64,000 nucleotides of DNA from Meandrina meandrites (GCA_963693305.1 OY855904.1:39065417-39129416); one strand, 5' to 3'. Positions 28,651-39,516 are shown, counted from the stretch's first letter. Notes: a model not told the origin generated them from the letters alone. Numbers and translations are program-made.

Positions 28651-30607
28651 CTCGTTCGTTCTGTAGATGGCGTTGCTGTATTTGACGCAGTTGTGTTGAA
28701 ATTATGAAAAAATTCAAATTGAATCTCTCCTTTTCTACCTTTCAGCCACTGACGTTTGTTGACGTCACAAGACAAAATTCAACGGCTGCACCATTGACTA
28801 ACTGTAAAACATTTTTTCACACGTCACACCGGATATCCAAAACACAATTCCGTTCTTTCGAAATCGACGACATGGTTGCCACAGCGAAGAACATTTGACG
28901 AAAGCTTAGCATTATTTTCACCGAGAGCAGCTGTTACCGCAGGGAAAACATATTTGACGAACATTTGGCATTAATTTCACTAAGGGCAACTGCGTAATTT
29001 TCACTAATTAGAAATGTCGACACTGACAAGCAACTTTAAGTTAATTTTCCACAGTTTGATACGCGAAATGGTCATCAAACTGAGGTATCTATCAAGTTTA
29101 ATGTCAATTTTTCCTTTCTGCTCCGCGCTTGTGTAATCAATTCTCGATCAAACTCAGTATACCAGAAGTGCGTAAAACAACTTAGCCAGGTGTGAACTAT
29201 CAAATGTTCCACCAAAGATTTAGAAAATGTATTAACATTCGGCGGAGTCAAACTGTAGGTGGCAGTGACAGAGAATGTAAATAGTGTTTAGGTTTTATAC
29301 TTGATGAAGACGGCATTAAAATCGGACCCATTGTTCGAGCTGTACACCCATCTTGTTTGTTAGTCATCATTTTAAATAAGAAACAAAGTGCACCCGAGAC
29401 AAAACAGTCATCTCGATTTCTATTGGCCCTTAGCAAGCTTTGTCTGCCTATGGGCTGATGAAGTCTATATAACAAATTTCACTGGGGCTTTCGACCCCAG
29501 AGCCCGCGTTACCCTTGTCCGGCGCTTGTCTAGAGGAATGAGACTGTTTTAATAACAAATGCTTTGCACAAAGCATTTGAATGGGTTACAAACATGTCGA
29601 TCGGGAATACACGGCCCGACAAGCTTCTAGCTTTAAGGTCGCGGGGGACACATTAGGCAATTATGCATTTATTTAAAGCGTATGCACAAAGCGCAACGAC
29701 TAACATCGACAAGTGTACGGAATATTCATGACTAAATAAAATATGGCCCCTGTGATGCCAAGAAAAATGTCAGTGACCCCAGTCATCAGAACAGCAAAAG
29801 ATTCAAGTCGTAGATACAAAACATTTGTTTGCATTAAAAAATCTGCTGCATGAGATTTTGCCTTGTTTATGAAATCAATCTATTTATTTTATTTTGTTTA
29901 TGAAATCAATTTATCAATGCATTTTGGTTGTAACTTTTTCTTTGTAAAACCGAGAGCATTCTTTTCCGCATTGTTCTTTTCTGATCTCAACATTAAAGCG
30001 TGGAATGTAATTACCATGATTACCTCCCTCGGTACTTGTCTTTTATCGGAACACCATCGGAAATCTCAAAGTTTGGACTTATCCGACAAGTTTGTGTCCA
30101 AGAATTCAGCGCAGGTCTAGAACTTATGAGCTGGCACTGTAGAGAGGTAGACTAGGAATACTGTCGTGTAGTGTGTCCGGCATGACAGTAGCGGAATTCT
30201 ACAAGAGCGCTTAAAAAAAGATAGAAAGCGGTTTAAATTCAAGTTTGCGCATTTAAACGACCTTAACTCGCTGGCAAAGTTTAAATTAAAAAAATCCGCT
30301 TCTGTCATGACACACTAGAGGTTTCGACTGATCTTTTTTTAATAAAATCAGAGTGCTGTCTTCTACTCGATAAACAAACTTGGACACAAAATCATGGATT
30401 TTTCAATTTGGCACTAATGGCGCTCTAGCGTCGCCATAATTTATTTATTTTTAAAAATGGTTAAAATATATATGGTCGTTTTTTCTTCGTATTCAATCGG
30501 TGGTATGATTAATTAACAAATTAAAAAGCCTTAGGCCCCTAATAACTGACTTTCAATTTTACCGTTACAAGGCACGCAAGAAAAATAAGAAAGTGGTCTC
30601 GCGAGCA
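28651..30607. other. Intergenic, no gene seen
   Basis: There is a repeated ACATTTGACGAA / AACATATTTGACGAACATTTGGCATTA pair near 28890-28970 and a small CTGGGG ... CCCCAG hairpin at 29482-29501. No exon is supported. Confidence 0.45.
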
Positions 30608-30681
30608 GTAGCCTGCGAACGCAGATGTATTTACGGTTGTGACAAGCGACAGCCGGAAATACGTCTGCGTTCGCAGGCTAC
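30608..30681. repeat. 74-bp hairpin MITE
   Basis: Arms GTAGCCTGCGAACGCAGA and TCTGCGTTCGCAGGCTAC are perfect complements around a short centre. Confidence 0.85.
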
Positions 30682-31029
30682 GCGAGCCTTGGGCGATTAG
30701 TTTTTTTCTCCTCACTTCTTTTCATCCTGAATTTGAGAGGCTATTAAAGCGCGCTCTTTAGGTCCAGTTGTTCTCCAGCTGGAACGCCTGTCCGTACCCC
30801 CGCCTGAAGATATTACGAAAACTTTTATAGCAGCGTGAGAAAAAGTTGGAGATTTGCCTTCAAAAACTAGGTAATACCCGTGATATCTTTGCCTCCACCA
30901 GCATTGCAAAGATTGTTGATGGTCAAATCAAAAACAACAACAACAACAACAAAATAATGGAAAAAATGTCAAGAAATGCTCAAAATGTTAACGAATCGCA
31001 ATAATAAGGTGTGAATCACGGTAACAAAT

Positions 31030-31353
31030 TTATTCCTTTCTTCGCAGAACACAGCAACTTGGTGTAGCAAGCGCAGCGTCAACTTGTTTTACAAATTTTG
31101 CTGCACTGTAGTCTAAGAAAGAATCAAAACGCAAGACCAACCATTCTTCCGTTATCCAGTTCCACAAGTCACTCATGGCTGCCTTCGAGAAGAACCTCTT
31201 GAACGCATCCTTTAGTTTGTTGAGTTCATCGTCGCTGTCCACAGTCACGCACAGGCCATATGCGTCACAGTACCCACGGTGAAGGTTGCAAGTGCTGCCG
31301 GGACGCTTAAGAATGACTCGACCCAGGAAATTCTGAGAAGATATGCACTCATC
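31030..31353 (-). CDS. ADAM10-like gene, last exon
   Basis: The acceptor is TTCTCAG (31354-31360) and the exon starts in phase 0. It encodes the end of the Cys-rich region (RPGSTCNLHRGYCDAYGLC), matching the PGSPCNDFRGYCD region of ADAM10, then a helix ending WNWITEEW. Where ADAM10 has a membrane helix this exon continues with a charged sequence (RFDSFLDYSAAKFVK) and stops (TAA) after a Cys pair. No membrane segment is seen, so the product would be secreted. Confidence 0.8.
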   Translation of the reverse strand, partial: DECISSQNFLGRVILKRPGSTCNLHRGYCDAYGLCVTVDSDDELNKLKDAFKRFFSKAAMSDLWNWITEEWLVLRFDSFLDYSAAKFVKQVDAALATPSCCVLRRKE

Positions 31354-31439
31354 CTGAGAAAACAAGAAAACAGGTTAGATACAAAAAAGGAAGTAGAATT
31401 GGAATGTATCTCACGATGCTTGAGAAAAATTAAAATGGC

Positions 31440-31745
31440 TTGGAAAAACTTAATATTTCTGTTCTTTTATAGTAAATGGTTTAAACCCAGGAGTATCAGT
31501 AGTTTGTATAGTGTGATCGTCTGGGTGAGAGTAGTTCTGAGAAGAACTGTTGTTGGTGACTGACGTTTCAACAATCTGAACGGAAGTCATCTTCAGAGTC
31601 AAGTGAAAATTGTTGTCAGTCAACGATGTTAAAAGTTTGGTGCATTGAAGCTGATTGGTCAGTTTAGCTATGATTATTTTATTGGCTGTAAGACTCGTGT
31701 AAATTTTGCAACAATAATTGGTCAGTTTTTGTTCCATAGTAAATT
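31440..31745 (-). repeat. Dispersed retroelement-like fragment
   Basis: On the minus strand it reads LTLKMTSVQIVETSVTNNSS ... NYSHPDDHTIQ, a phrase I associate with dispersed coral retroelement tails. The family assignment is uncertain. It lies in the last ADAM10-like intron. Confidence 0.35.
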
Positions 31746-32231
31746 ACTGTAATCAAAAACTAAACCGCGACTCTTCGCTTGTGAGAAGTAAGCCCAATAA
31801 CCTTTTTTTTTCATCAACGCTTATTGCAAATTAGTTAAAAACGGCGAAAACGAAAGAAGGGTTTTGGAAGTAATATTTCAAATAAGTGAATAATTTAATT
31901 TATAATAAGTAAAAGAGAAGAAAAAAGCCTAACAAACGAGAGCTAAACTCAAAGCGAGTCAAGGGATGGCAAAATTAATGGAAGGGATTTCTACTGAAAT
32001 CTCTTCGGCTGTCATCAGTGTGTGGTGGAACGCGCCGAGAGTACGCCGCGAAAATCATAATATACACTCACGAAAACTCTCGTGAAAATCTCTATGCAGC
32101 TGGTTCCAATTTGAAAAAAAAAAACCGCTATAAGAGCCGCTGAAAGCACACGAGAATTATCGGTGAAACTGGAACGAGCGTTTCAACTTGATCCCGTAGA
32201 CTTTCGTTCTCATAAAATCCTTGTCACTCAC

Positions 32232-32415
32232 ATGACTGCTGTTACAACAAACATGACACATCTCATCTCTGTCCTGTCGACATTCACATTCATTTGTCCC
32301 ATATAGCGCACAGATTGAGCCAGTACAGCTGCCGTCCAGGCACGTGTTCAATCCTTCATTACATGCCACATTACTTGGTTTTGACTCAGCTTGAGGACAA
32401 CGCCCATCGCGACCA
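32232..32415 (-). CDS. ADAM10-like exon H (Cys-rich domain)
   Basis: It begins after an AC acceptor (32416-32417) and ends at a perfect GTGAGT donor (32226-32231). It encodes GRDGRCPQAESKP, CLDGSCTGSICALYG and CHVCCNSSH, aligning with the ALCP, NGQCAGSICEKYG and CHVCC parts of ADAM10. The first base completes an AAT codon (Asn) begun in exon G, giving the conserved C-N-G. Confidence 0.88.
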
Positions 32416-32504
32416 GTTTTATACATTAAAGAAAATCATTCCTGAAAGTAAACCCTTTTTAACTTGTGAAACATATTTGAGTCCCTATTTTATCTCCGAT
32501 TCCT

Positions 32505-32742
32505 GTGGCATAAAGTGGCTAGGAGTATTGCTACCCCCACCCGCCTGGATGGGATGCTTGTCTATCGCAGGTTACTCTCCAGCATTCTGTCAGGTTGCCC
32601 AAACAATTCGCCGGTACTCGTTTATACCCCTAGGTGAAAGATAAAGCATCTTTTCCAAGAACACAACTCAATGATCCCGGCCAAGGCTCGCACTTGGCGG
32701 ACCGCTCTATCCAGAATCCAGCGCACTAACCATCAGGGACCA
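32505..32742 (-). mobile_element. Coral-type SINE inside the AT-AC intron
   Basis: Read on the minus strand it shows GGTTAGTGCGCTGGATTCTG, then GTATAAACGAGTACCGG and AGACAAGCATCCCATCC, the same family as 8584-8812 in opposite orientation. Confidence 0.65.
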
Positions 32743-32875
32743 GTTGTTCAAAGCGTGGATAACGCTATCCAACAGATACATCGCTATCCAGTGGATACGT
32801 GATGGCAGAACAAACTACGCTATCCACTGGATAGTGAATTATCCGGTGGATAGCATTATCCATCTTTTGAACAAC
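32743..32875. repeat. 133-bp hairpin MITE
   Basis: Arms begin GTTGTTCAAA and end TTTGAACAAC, with inner complementary GGATAACGCTATCC / GGATAGCATTATCC strings. It abuts the SINE in the AT-AC intron. Confidence 0.75.
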
Positions 32876-33055
32876 CGAGGCCAGGCCACTGGACCTCATT
32901 CTCCCTCTCTCAGTACCAGTGTTTTGTTCCGGTTTCCGTAGCATTAACGTAGGAGAAATGTGAGTCTCCCTTTTTGGGTTTCTCAGTACACCACTGGTTA
33001 TCAATCCAGACTTCTATTCTCAAACATTTATACCCCAGGCTAAATCAAAGGATAT

Positions 33056-33160
33056 TTGCAACTAGATTCCAGGCTGCACTCTGTTTCTGCTTGGCACACG
33101 TGCGCTTGGGAATCTGGGATGAAAGTACATTCTTCAGTGCAACACCTCCCTGCTACATAA
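33056..33160 (-). CDS. ADAM10-like exon G (Cys-rich domain)
   Basis: 105 bases after a TTTTCAG acceptor. With the last two bases of exon F it reads QCSYVAGRCCTEECTF, then CQAETECSLESSC. It aligns with the KQCSPSQGPCCTAQC region of ADAM10. It ends AA before ATATCCTTT. Confidence 0.88.
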
Positions 33161-33349
33161 CTGAAAACAGAAACAATAAGAACTCAACGTTAGCTTAAAT
33201 GAAAAAGAAAAACTCACAAAAAACGCTACGCTTTTTACAGGAAAATTCTCAGAGCTGAAGGGAATGCCTTCCAAGATGTAACTATTATACCAGAATTACC
33301 AACACGTTAGCTTAGCTTTTGGTTAAATCACTTCCAAGTCAGGCTGTTT

Positions 33350-33846
33350 TAGGGCCATGTTACATGCATAAGGCAATTATCCTTGTAACTTGCAATGCAT
33401 CAATGACGACTGAATAATATTGCAAGTTGCAGAGTGGGTGTCACACGGTTCGCAATTTTTGTTCGCAGCTTGCAACGCACCCGCTAGAAATTATCATCTT
33501 GAAATTTCCCGCGAGCGAGGGACGCGCTCTAATTGGCTCATTATTAATCTCATACCCAGATCTTCTCAACCCTCGTGGAAGTGAGTAAACATCTGGGAAC
33601 GAGATTAGCTCATTTTAACAAATTGCATTGCAAATTGCGCTTGACATATCAAACGCAGCAACTTGTCTCGCAGCGTTGCGAAAAGTAGAGGATAGTTCTA
33701 CTTTCTTGCAACTTGCAACGCAACATTTTGATGCATTGCAGGTTGCAAAAATAGCGTGTTCAGAAGTGAATTTTTTTGGCAACCGGCAATGCAAAGTTTG
33801 TTGCGTTGCAAGTTGCAAGAAAAAACGCTTCGTGTAACATGGCATC
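33350..33846. repeat. Foldback of the TTGCAACTTGCAACGCAAC family
   Basis: Outer arms GGCCATGTTACA / TGTAACATGGC surround many TTGCAAGTTGCA units and a centre AAAGTAGA ... TTCTACTTT that also occurs in the 43.5-43.9 kb foldback. It lies in the exon F-G intron. Confidence 0.65.
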
Positions 33847-33977
33847 GACTCAGGCTTCGAAAAAGAACTTTGCAGAGCTGCGTCATAATGCAAGTTATGA
33901 CGGTGATGATGATCTTGATGATGGTATGCGAGCTACTCGTTATGACGTCATACATACAGGATTACACACATACATAC

Positions 33978-34140
33978 CTGCATTGCTTTCCCTGCCTGAC
34001 TGTACATCCGGGTATATTCAAGTCATCATTTCTAGCCACACAACATTTGTCTACCGCGAGGCATTCCTCTGGCCTTCCACAGTCACAATCTTCACCCTCC
34101 TCTACGATCTTGTTTCCGCAGTACGAACCGTTGTTATGAG
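33978..34140 (-). CDS. ADAM10-like exon F (disintegrin domain)
   Basis: The CTAG acceptor (34141-34144) and GTATGTA donor (33971-33977) bound 163 bases encoding YCGNKIVEEGEDCDCG, CCVARND and GCTVRQGKQC. These match the CGNGMVEQGEECDCG opening of the ADAM10 disintegrin domain. Phases agree with exons E and G. Confidence 0.9.
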
Positions 34141-34874
34141 CTAGTAAAGAAAATATTTAGAAGTCAATAATTCAGTTTTTGTTTTAAATAAAGCCGGCTA
34201 CCAGTAACTTGTTTGGAAAACCAGCGGAAAATTGAATTGTCGCAATTTTTTTCGTGCACTTTCTCGCATTACTTATCCTGCGGCAGAGTAATAGAAAATG
34301 TTATCCCTTTCAAAACCCTAGAGCTAGTAAATGCACTACGCTCATCCCTGTTCTGCACCCTTGGACTGAGTAACTTCTCAAAATACTTGGATTAATTAGC
34401 TGTTCGGATGAGACTGTGTTTCAACTTCGTGAAATCCTTTCTCTTGTATGTACCTCTAGCCTTAAAAAGGTATCACTTTTGGGCGAAGCCTCTTCGTATG
34501 GGCCATTATATAAACAATAGCCTCCATTTGGCGCGAAAATATGCACGGATATTTGTCCACGGACGTTATCTGTTCCAAGAAGCGAACAGTTTTCTGAGAG
34601 TGAAGCTCGAGGAAAACTGTGAGCTTCGAGCTATTGTGATTATTATCCTTCCCCCAGTTTTGGCTGCATCACTTGACGTCTTAGACCAATCGCGCGCGCG
34701 AAAAATATTTGATGGATTATAAAGGGAGATATCTCCGGCTCCCTCCTGACTGCGAAAGTTGATTCAACATTTTGTCAAGTCTGCTCGTTATGTAACGCGG
34801 TGCAATGTATCGTGCAACGTTTTCTACAGTTTGCTTCAAGACTACAATATCTAGCGGGATACATACAAACTCAC

Positions 34875-35040
34875 CAATAAAACAGTGTTATCCCTTTGTG
34901 GAGATTATGGGAGACATTCTACGCTTGCTACATGGAGAAAACAGGAAGTTGTTGGGTTCGTGTCCGTCGCTTGCTCGTGAGTACATAACAAAGTTGCCAG
35001 ATTGACCACCTGGCGAACATTCTGTTGTGTCTGGGTCATG
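34875..35040 (-). CDS. ADAM10-like exon E, with in-frame stop
   Basis: 166 bases between a TTCTAG acceptor and a perfect GTGAGT donor (34869-34874). It supplies the third zinc ligand directly at its start (HDPDTTECSPGG), then GNFVMYSRASDG and NNFLFSPCSKRRMS, matching NYIMYARATSGD and NNKFSLCS of ADAM10. The codon at 34890-34888 is TAA, seven codons before the exon end, followed by the expected CF. No alternative donor upstream of the stop is evident. Confidence 0.85.
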
Positions 35041-35817
35041 CTAGAAGCGAAACATAAAAAGCAGAAAAAAAAAATAATTGCATGTTTGAATGTTGTAAAG
35101 GGTAACAAAGTTTTAGCACGGACACTTTTAAACAGCGCTTCACTTGCTCCAAGCCGTTTATTTTCAATTGATGACAGGTTTTTGGTTCTCCGTAAGTGAG
35201 GAAAATGGTTTATTAGAGCGAAGTGCAAGGGTTTTCTCTGAGTAAGATTGTTTATGGCACGCGATCTTCTTTGCTAAGCGCGTGCCAAAATGCTAGTCCC
35301 CCTAGGTTATCTTTAAGCGTTTTAATCAGATCTGCCCAACAGTTCATGAGTATTCCATGTTGTTTGAAACTTGCTCCAATTCGGCCCTTTATTAATTAGG
35401 CTAGAAGTCGTTCCGCTGCCAGACGTGCGGGGAGGAGCCGCGCTTTTTTACCTTGCACGTTAAACATGGCAGACGACCCCGCGCAATCAGCCGGATTTTT
35501 AAACCACCGACTTATACAGGTAAATTTTTTGGAAAATATCACTAGAACGCTGGAAGGTAATCCGTGCGAGTGACGTCATGACAAGACTCAGATAAGCAAA
35601 CCGGAGTGGCGGACGATTTTACTAAACACTTTCTAAAACAGGCGGTCTCACTAAAATATTTTTTTGAAACGAAAACTTCGCCTAGATTCCTTTTATTTCG
35701 CACAGAACACGCTGATATTGTCTGAGCCTCGTGGGGGGTATAATCATTTGCATTCTATTTTTAAACATCGCGCGCTTTGCTATTGATTTTTTTAATGCAA
35801 CACAATTCGTCACCAAC

Positions 35818-36140
35818 CTCAGACCCAAAGCTATGCCCAAACTCGTGCACAACGGTGATAACCGAAGCCTTTCTTGGTAGCCTCACCCCAAAGTTCAAAA
35901 ACGTCACCAGCGCTGTATTAAAGTTCAGCTCTTCATCTGACTCTTCCAGGATGACCCTCTTGGAGCATATTCCGCCAGGTATCGCTTCGTTGGGCTCTGC
36001 TACCCAGGCTAGTCCCAGGGCCCCGTCAGAGAAGTCACGGTAAGTGAATAACAGAGATAAACAGTAGGCATCGTGATCTATCTCGCTCCATTTGACCAAA
36101 TAAGGCATGATACCGATGTCCAGTGGACTTTCTAAGGAAC
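35818..36140 (-). CDS. ADAM10-like exon D (metalloprotease domain)
   Basis: 323 bases from a TTTCCAG acceptor to GAG|GTTGGT. It holds DHDAYCLSLLFTYRDF, GALGLAWVAEP, GGICSK and the zinc motif HEFGHSFGSE. The catalytic Glu and the first two His are intact; the third His comes from exon E. Confidence 0.9.
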
Positions 36141-36604
36141 CTGGAAATGTCATACATAAACTGGTTTACTGGTACGCGTAAAACGATTTTCAATTGAGTG
36201 TTGAAAGTAATTCGCGTTTGCTTTCGTTTTGCATTTCTAAGCTTAGTGATTGGTTTAAAAATCTCGTCCAAATTTCCTCAACAAATCAGAAAACCAAAAC
36301 CTGGACCGTGACGTGCTCGCTCTTTCGTGACTGGACAGAGTGATCACTTTGGTTTTTGTCTTACCACACTCGAATGAAAACTGCTCTAAGAATTTTGGGG
36401 CACTTTTCCTAGGTATTTATCCCAATCTGAGTAAAGCAGCCGTGTCAGGCCTCCACAGCGAACAAACACCTACCTTTCAATAAATGAAGCTTGTAATTAA
36501 TAAATAAGAAGACATATTTAAGAAAAAGATTTTCAAGAATCACCGAACGTTCTTTGCTGTGAATAAATGCCGGGAATTTGCAACGCAAATGAAAACCTTC
36601 TTAC

Positions 36605-36866
36605 CTTCTGCTTTCGAATCGTTAAACACAGTAACAGCTGCTATGACAAATCCAACATCATCCCCAGGCCCCCCATCTTGGTTGAAGTCTGTCGCCCTGA
36701 ATGCTTTGTCAGCCATTGCCACGTGGTACACCATCTCTGCTACAGTGGCGCTCTCAGAACCTGAGCCCACGTGCTTGAAAAAGAAATTATCAGCAGCAAT
36801 ATGTACAGTGCATGTGTTAAGGCTGGTGTTGTTTGGGTTGCTGCGGCGGAATCTTTTAATGGCAGT
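36605..36866 (-). CDS. ADAM10-like exon C (prodomain end, furin site, start of protease)
   Basis: A TTCTACAG acceptor and GTAAGAAG donor bound 262 bases. They encode KRFRR (a furin-type site) followed by NTCTVHIAADNFFFKHVGSG, MVYHVAMADKAFRATDFN and VGFVIAAVTV, the front of the reprolysin domain. Confidence 0.88.
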
Positions 36867-36956
36867 CTGTAGAAATGAAATAAAGTAAAATAAGTTGAAA
36901 TGTTAACTGGATGGAGGGAAGCAAAGTCAGTGAGTTTTGGAAACGCTTAACCATCC

Positions 36957-36984
36957 CCCCGCCCCCCCCCCCCCCCCCCCCCCC
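36957..36984. repeat. C homopolymer tract
   Basis: CCCCCCG followed by an uninterrupted run of more than 20 C. It is likely unstable, and the exact length may be unreliable. Confidence 0.8.
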
Positions 36985-37210
36985 GTATCAGGTGTTATGG
37001 TATATGAAAGGGTTGTAATTTAGGTATTTAAAGTGGCCTTGAATAAAACATTTCAAACTGACACACCATATGACACTGAGTTAACAGTGTTCTTTAAAGC
37101 GGGTATATGAACAGGGTGCATTTTTAAAAGGTATGCGAAAGGTGTATATCAAGAGAAGGGGTTGGAGCTTGGGGCGGAGCCTCCACGTATAATTTTTATG
37201 GGGTCTCCCC
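36985..37210. repeat. GGTATATGAAAGGG repeat, copy 1
   Basis: Shares GGTATATGAAAGGGT, GGCCTTGAAT(A)AAA, GGGGTTGGA and CGGAGCCTCC(A/C)CGTATAA with the copy at 40920-41280. Confidence 0.6.
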
Positions 37211-37389
37211 CGGGCACTTTAAACGCCATATTGGCCAATGAAGTCAAATTCTTCGCCGATATTTGTTTAATTTTTTATGCAGCAAGTAGGATTGGGTTAG
37301 TATTCGCTTTTGGCAACAAATAATGCAGTCTATTTTAAGATTTTTCACTCTCAATTTCTATGAATCACTAATCTGATTAGCTTTTTATC

Positions 37390-37920
37390 AAAATGCTACT
37401 ATCATCAAATTCACACCTTTCCTTCCTAAGCCGTTTTAAAATAAGAACAAAATGCTACTATCATCAAATTCACACCTTTCCTTCCTAAGCCGTTTTAAAA
37501 TAAGAACAAAATGCTACTATCATCAAATTCACACCTTTCCTTCCTAAGCCGTTTTAAAACAAGGACAAAATGCTACTATCATCAAATTCACACCTTTCCT
37601 TCCTAAGCCGTTTTAAAACAAGAACAAAATGCTACTATCATCAAATTCACACCTTTCCTTCCTAAGCCGTTTTAAAACAAGAACAAAATGCTACTATCAT
37701 CAAATTCACACCTTTCCTTCCTAAGCCGTTTTAAAACAAGAACAAAATGCTACTATCATCAAATTCACACCTTTCCTTCCTAAGCCGTTTTAAAACAAGA
37801 ACAAAATGCTACTATCATCAAATTCACACCTTTCCTTCCTAAGCCGTTTTAAAACAAGAACAAAATGCTACTATCATCAAATTCACACCTTTCCTTCCTA
37901 AGCCGTTTTAAAACAAGAAC
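37390..37920. repeat. Minisatellite, nine 59-bp units
   Basis: Exactly 9 x 59 = 531 bases, unit beginning AAAATGCTACTATCATC and ending AACAAGAAC. Units 1-2 carry AATAAGAAC, unit 3 AACAAGGAC, units 4-9 AACAAGAAC; they are otherwise identical. It lies in the exon B-C intron of the ADAM10-like gene. Confidence 0.97.
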
Positions 37921-37924
37921 AAGT

Positions 37925-38105
37925 AGTCTGTATGAGAAGAAAAATGGCGCTTACTTTTTTTGAGATATCTCTCTTCTTTCCAAAGATATTCAAGTTTTTA
38001 AAATATGCAAATTAGCAAAATGATGACGTCATAAACGATTGATTCTTTGTAGCAATACTCTACTAGTCGTGTTCTACAATATGAGAGTGACAATTGTGTT
38101 ACTAT
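37925..38105. repeat. Half copy of foldback family B
   Basis: One arm only, with ATGGCGCTTAC, TATGCAAATTAGCAAAA and GATGACGTCA, compared with the full copies at 11612 and 38731. It directly abuts the minisatellite. Confidence 0.65.
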
Positions 38106-38177
38106 GGTAACATACTGTGTTTCAGACCCCCCCCAATGCTAAGAGCTTTTCTGTCAGAACTTTGAATTGCTATTTAC

Positions 38178-38401
38178 CTTAACTTTCGAACGTTGTAGAT
38201 CTTTAAAGCGAGCCATTTTCATTTGAATTCTTGAAGAGTTAAATTGAACGCTCAAAGCAGGAAAAATAATTGAATGGTAGGGTGTCTTTGAGTGAATGTA
38301 TCTTTCAACAGGCTCAAGGTGAAAAGTTTCACCAAATGCAAAAAAACTTCCGTCAAATCTTCCGTCTAATATGTGGCCCATCACGAAGGATTTGAGATCA
38401 C
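38178..38401 (-). CDS. ADAM10-like exon B (prodomain)
   Basis: 224 bases, acceptor TTGTCAG and donor AAG|GTAAAT. It encodes VMGHILDGRFDGSF, FHLEPVERYI and PYHSIIF, matching the ADAM10 prodomain (IDGRFEG, FYVEPAERY, FHSVIY). Confidence 0.88.
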
Positions 38402-38567
38402 CTGACAACGAGAAGAGATAGAACAAGCAAAAAGGTTTATAAAGGTTCAATTCTTTAATTTGCGTGCTCGTCTACTCATTTAACAAAATCTGAGAAACTC
38501 GTGGTCCAGCTAACTAACGATAGCCATTACCAGTTGTCGACTGCAGGGACGGATCAAGGATTTTTCT

Positions 38568-38700
38568 TCGGGGGGGGGGGGGGGGGGGGTGGGGGCGGTG
38601 CACAAAGATATTTTTATTTTTGTTGCAAAATACCAGTTGTATTAGAAAGCCGACCGGTCATCTCAGGGCTGGGGGTGGGGGGGGGGGGGGGGGCGCCCCT
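38568..38700. repeat. Two G homopolymer tracts
   Basis: Runs of about 20 G at 38570-38589 and about 25 mostly G at 38671-38693. The open frame through them is poly-Gly and not coding. Confidence 0.7.
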
Positions 38701-38730
38701 AGATCCGCTCCTGGACTGCTTGACAGACTT

Positions 38731-39516
38731 AAAGTGCCTATGAGGTAAAAAATAATTGGTGTTTATTTTAAAGGCTTTTCAAAATAAAGAAGAATGGCGT
38801 TTTTCTTTTTGCAATATCTTTTTTCGTTTTAGAGATATTTACGTTTTTGTATTATGCAAATGAGGAAAGTGATGACGTCATTAATTGTTCCACAAAAAGA
38901 TGAAGCACTGAATCATGAATATCTTATTGGAATATTTGAGCTCTGTTCTTCAAACTTGGCACCATTAATGTACACCACAAAAGACACAAAATGACCCCTG
39001 TCGTGCCGTTGCCATGGCAATAGTTTTGCTGCATATACCTATTTTAATTAATACTGATATCCCCAGTTTTTGCTTAACCAAAGATTGGTCCGCTCCCAAC
39101 AAGCTAATGAGGAGAGTTAGGGTAATAGGGCATTATGTGTGTTCCAAGCCGGACCCGCTGTCCCACTTTAAAGGGTTGCAAATTGAGATATTTGGTTTAT
39201 GACAGAAAGAGCCTGGAACCAAGAGTGTTGCCATGGTTACATCATAGTATGAGCCATCTTGCACCTTTAAGGAAGGTCATTACTGATGCCAAGTTTCAAA
39301 AATATCACCTTTATATTTTCAGAGATATCCTTGATTTTGTGATCTATGTTTTAGTGGAACAATTTATGACGTCATCACTTTCCTCATTTGCATAATACAA
39401 AAACGTAAATATCTCCTAAACGAAAAAAGATATTGCAAAAAGGAAAACGCCATTCTTCTTTATTTTGAAAAGCCTTTAAAATAAGCATTAATTAATTTTT
39501 ACTTCATAGGCACTTT
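38731..39516. repeat. Foldback MITE, family B, full copy
   Basis: Ends AAAGTGCCTATGAGGTAAAA and TTTTTACTTCATAGGCACTTT, flanked by TTAA (38729-38732, 39515-39518). Each arm carries GATGACGTCA and a GTTGCCATGG string. Confidence 0.8.

Larger units (their letters stand above)
32416..33055 (-). other. AT-AC U12-type intron
   Basis: On the minus strand the intron begins ATATCCTTTG, the textbook U12 5' site, and ends AC. A branch-like TTTTCTTTAAT ends about 9-10 bases before the AC. Canonical GT-AG borders do not restore the frame here, while AT-AC does so exactly. Confidence 0.85.

Noticed and set aside
33615..33955. Cys-rich short frames on both strands
   Set aside because: They are made of TTGCAACTTGCA foldback repeats.
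35466..35519. Possible plus-strand first exon (ATGGCAGACG ... CAG|GTAAAT)
   Set aside because: Only a start and a donor are seen, with no downstream coding support.
35761..36153. Apparent loss of the third zinc His (HEFGHSFGSEVG)
   Set aside because: The Val-Gly comes from reading into the intron. The splice to the exon at 35040 restores His-Asp.
37390..37920. CRISPR-like array
   Set aside because: Units are contiguous 59-bp repeats with no variable spacers, in an animal intron.
38501..38743. Open frame with poly-Gly
   Set aside because: It exists only because G runs lack stops.
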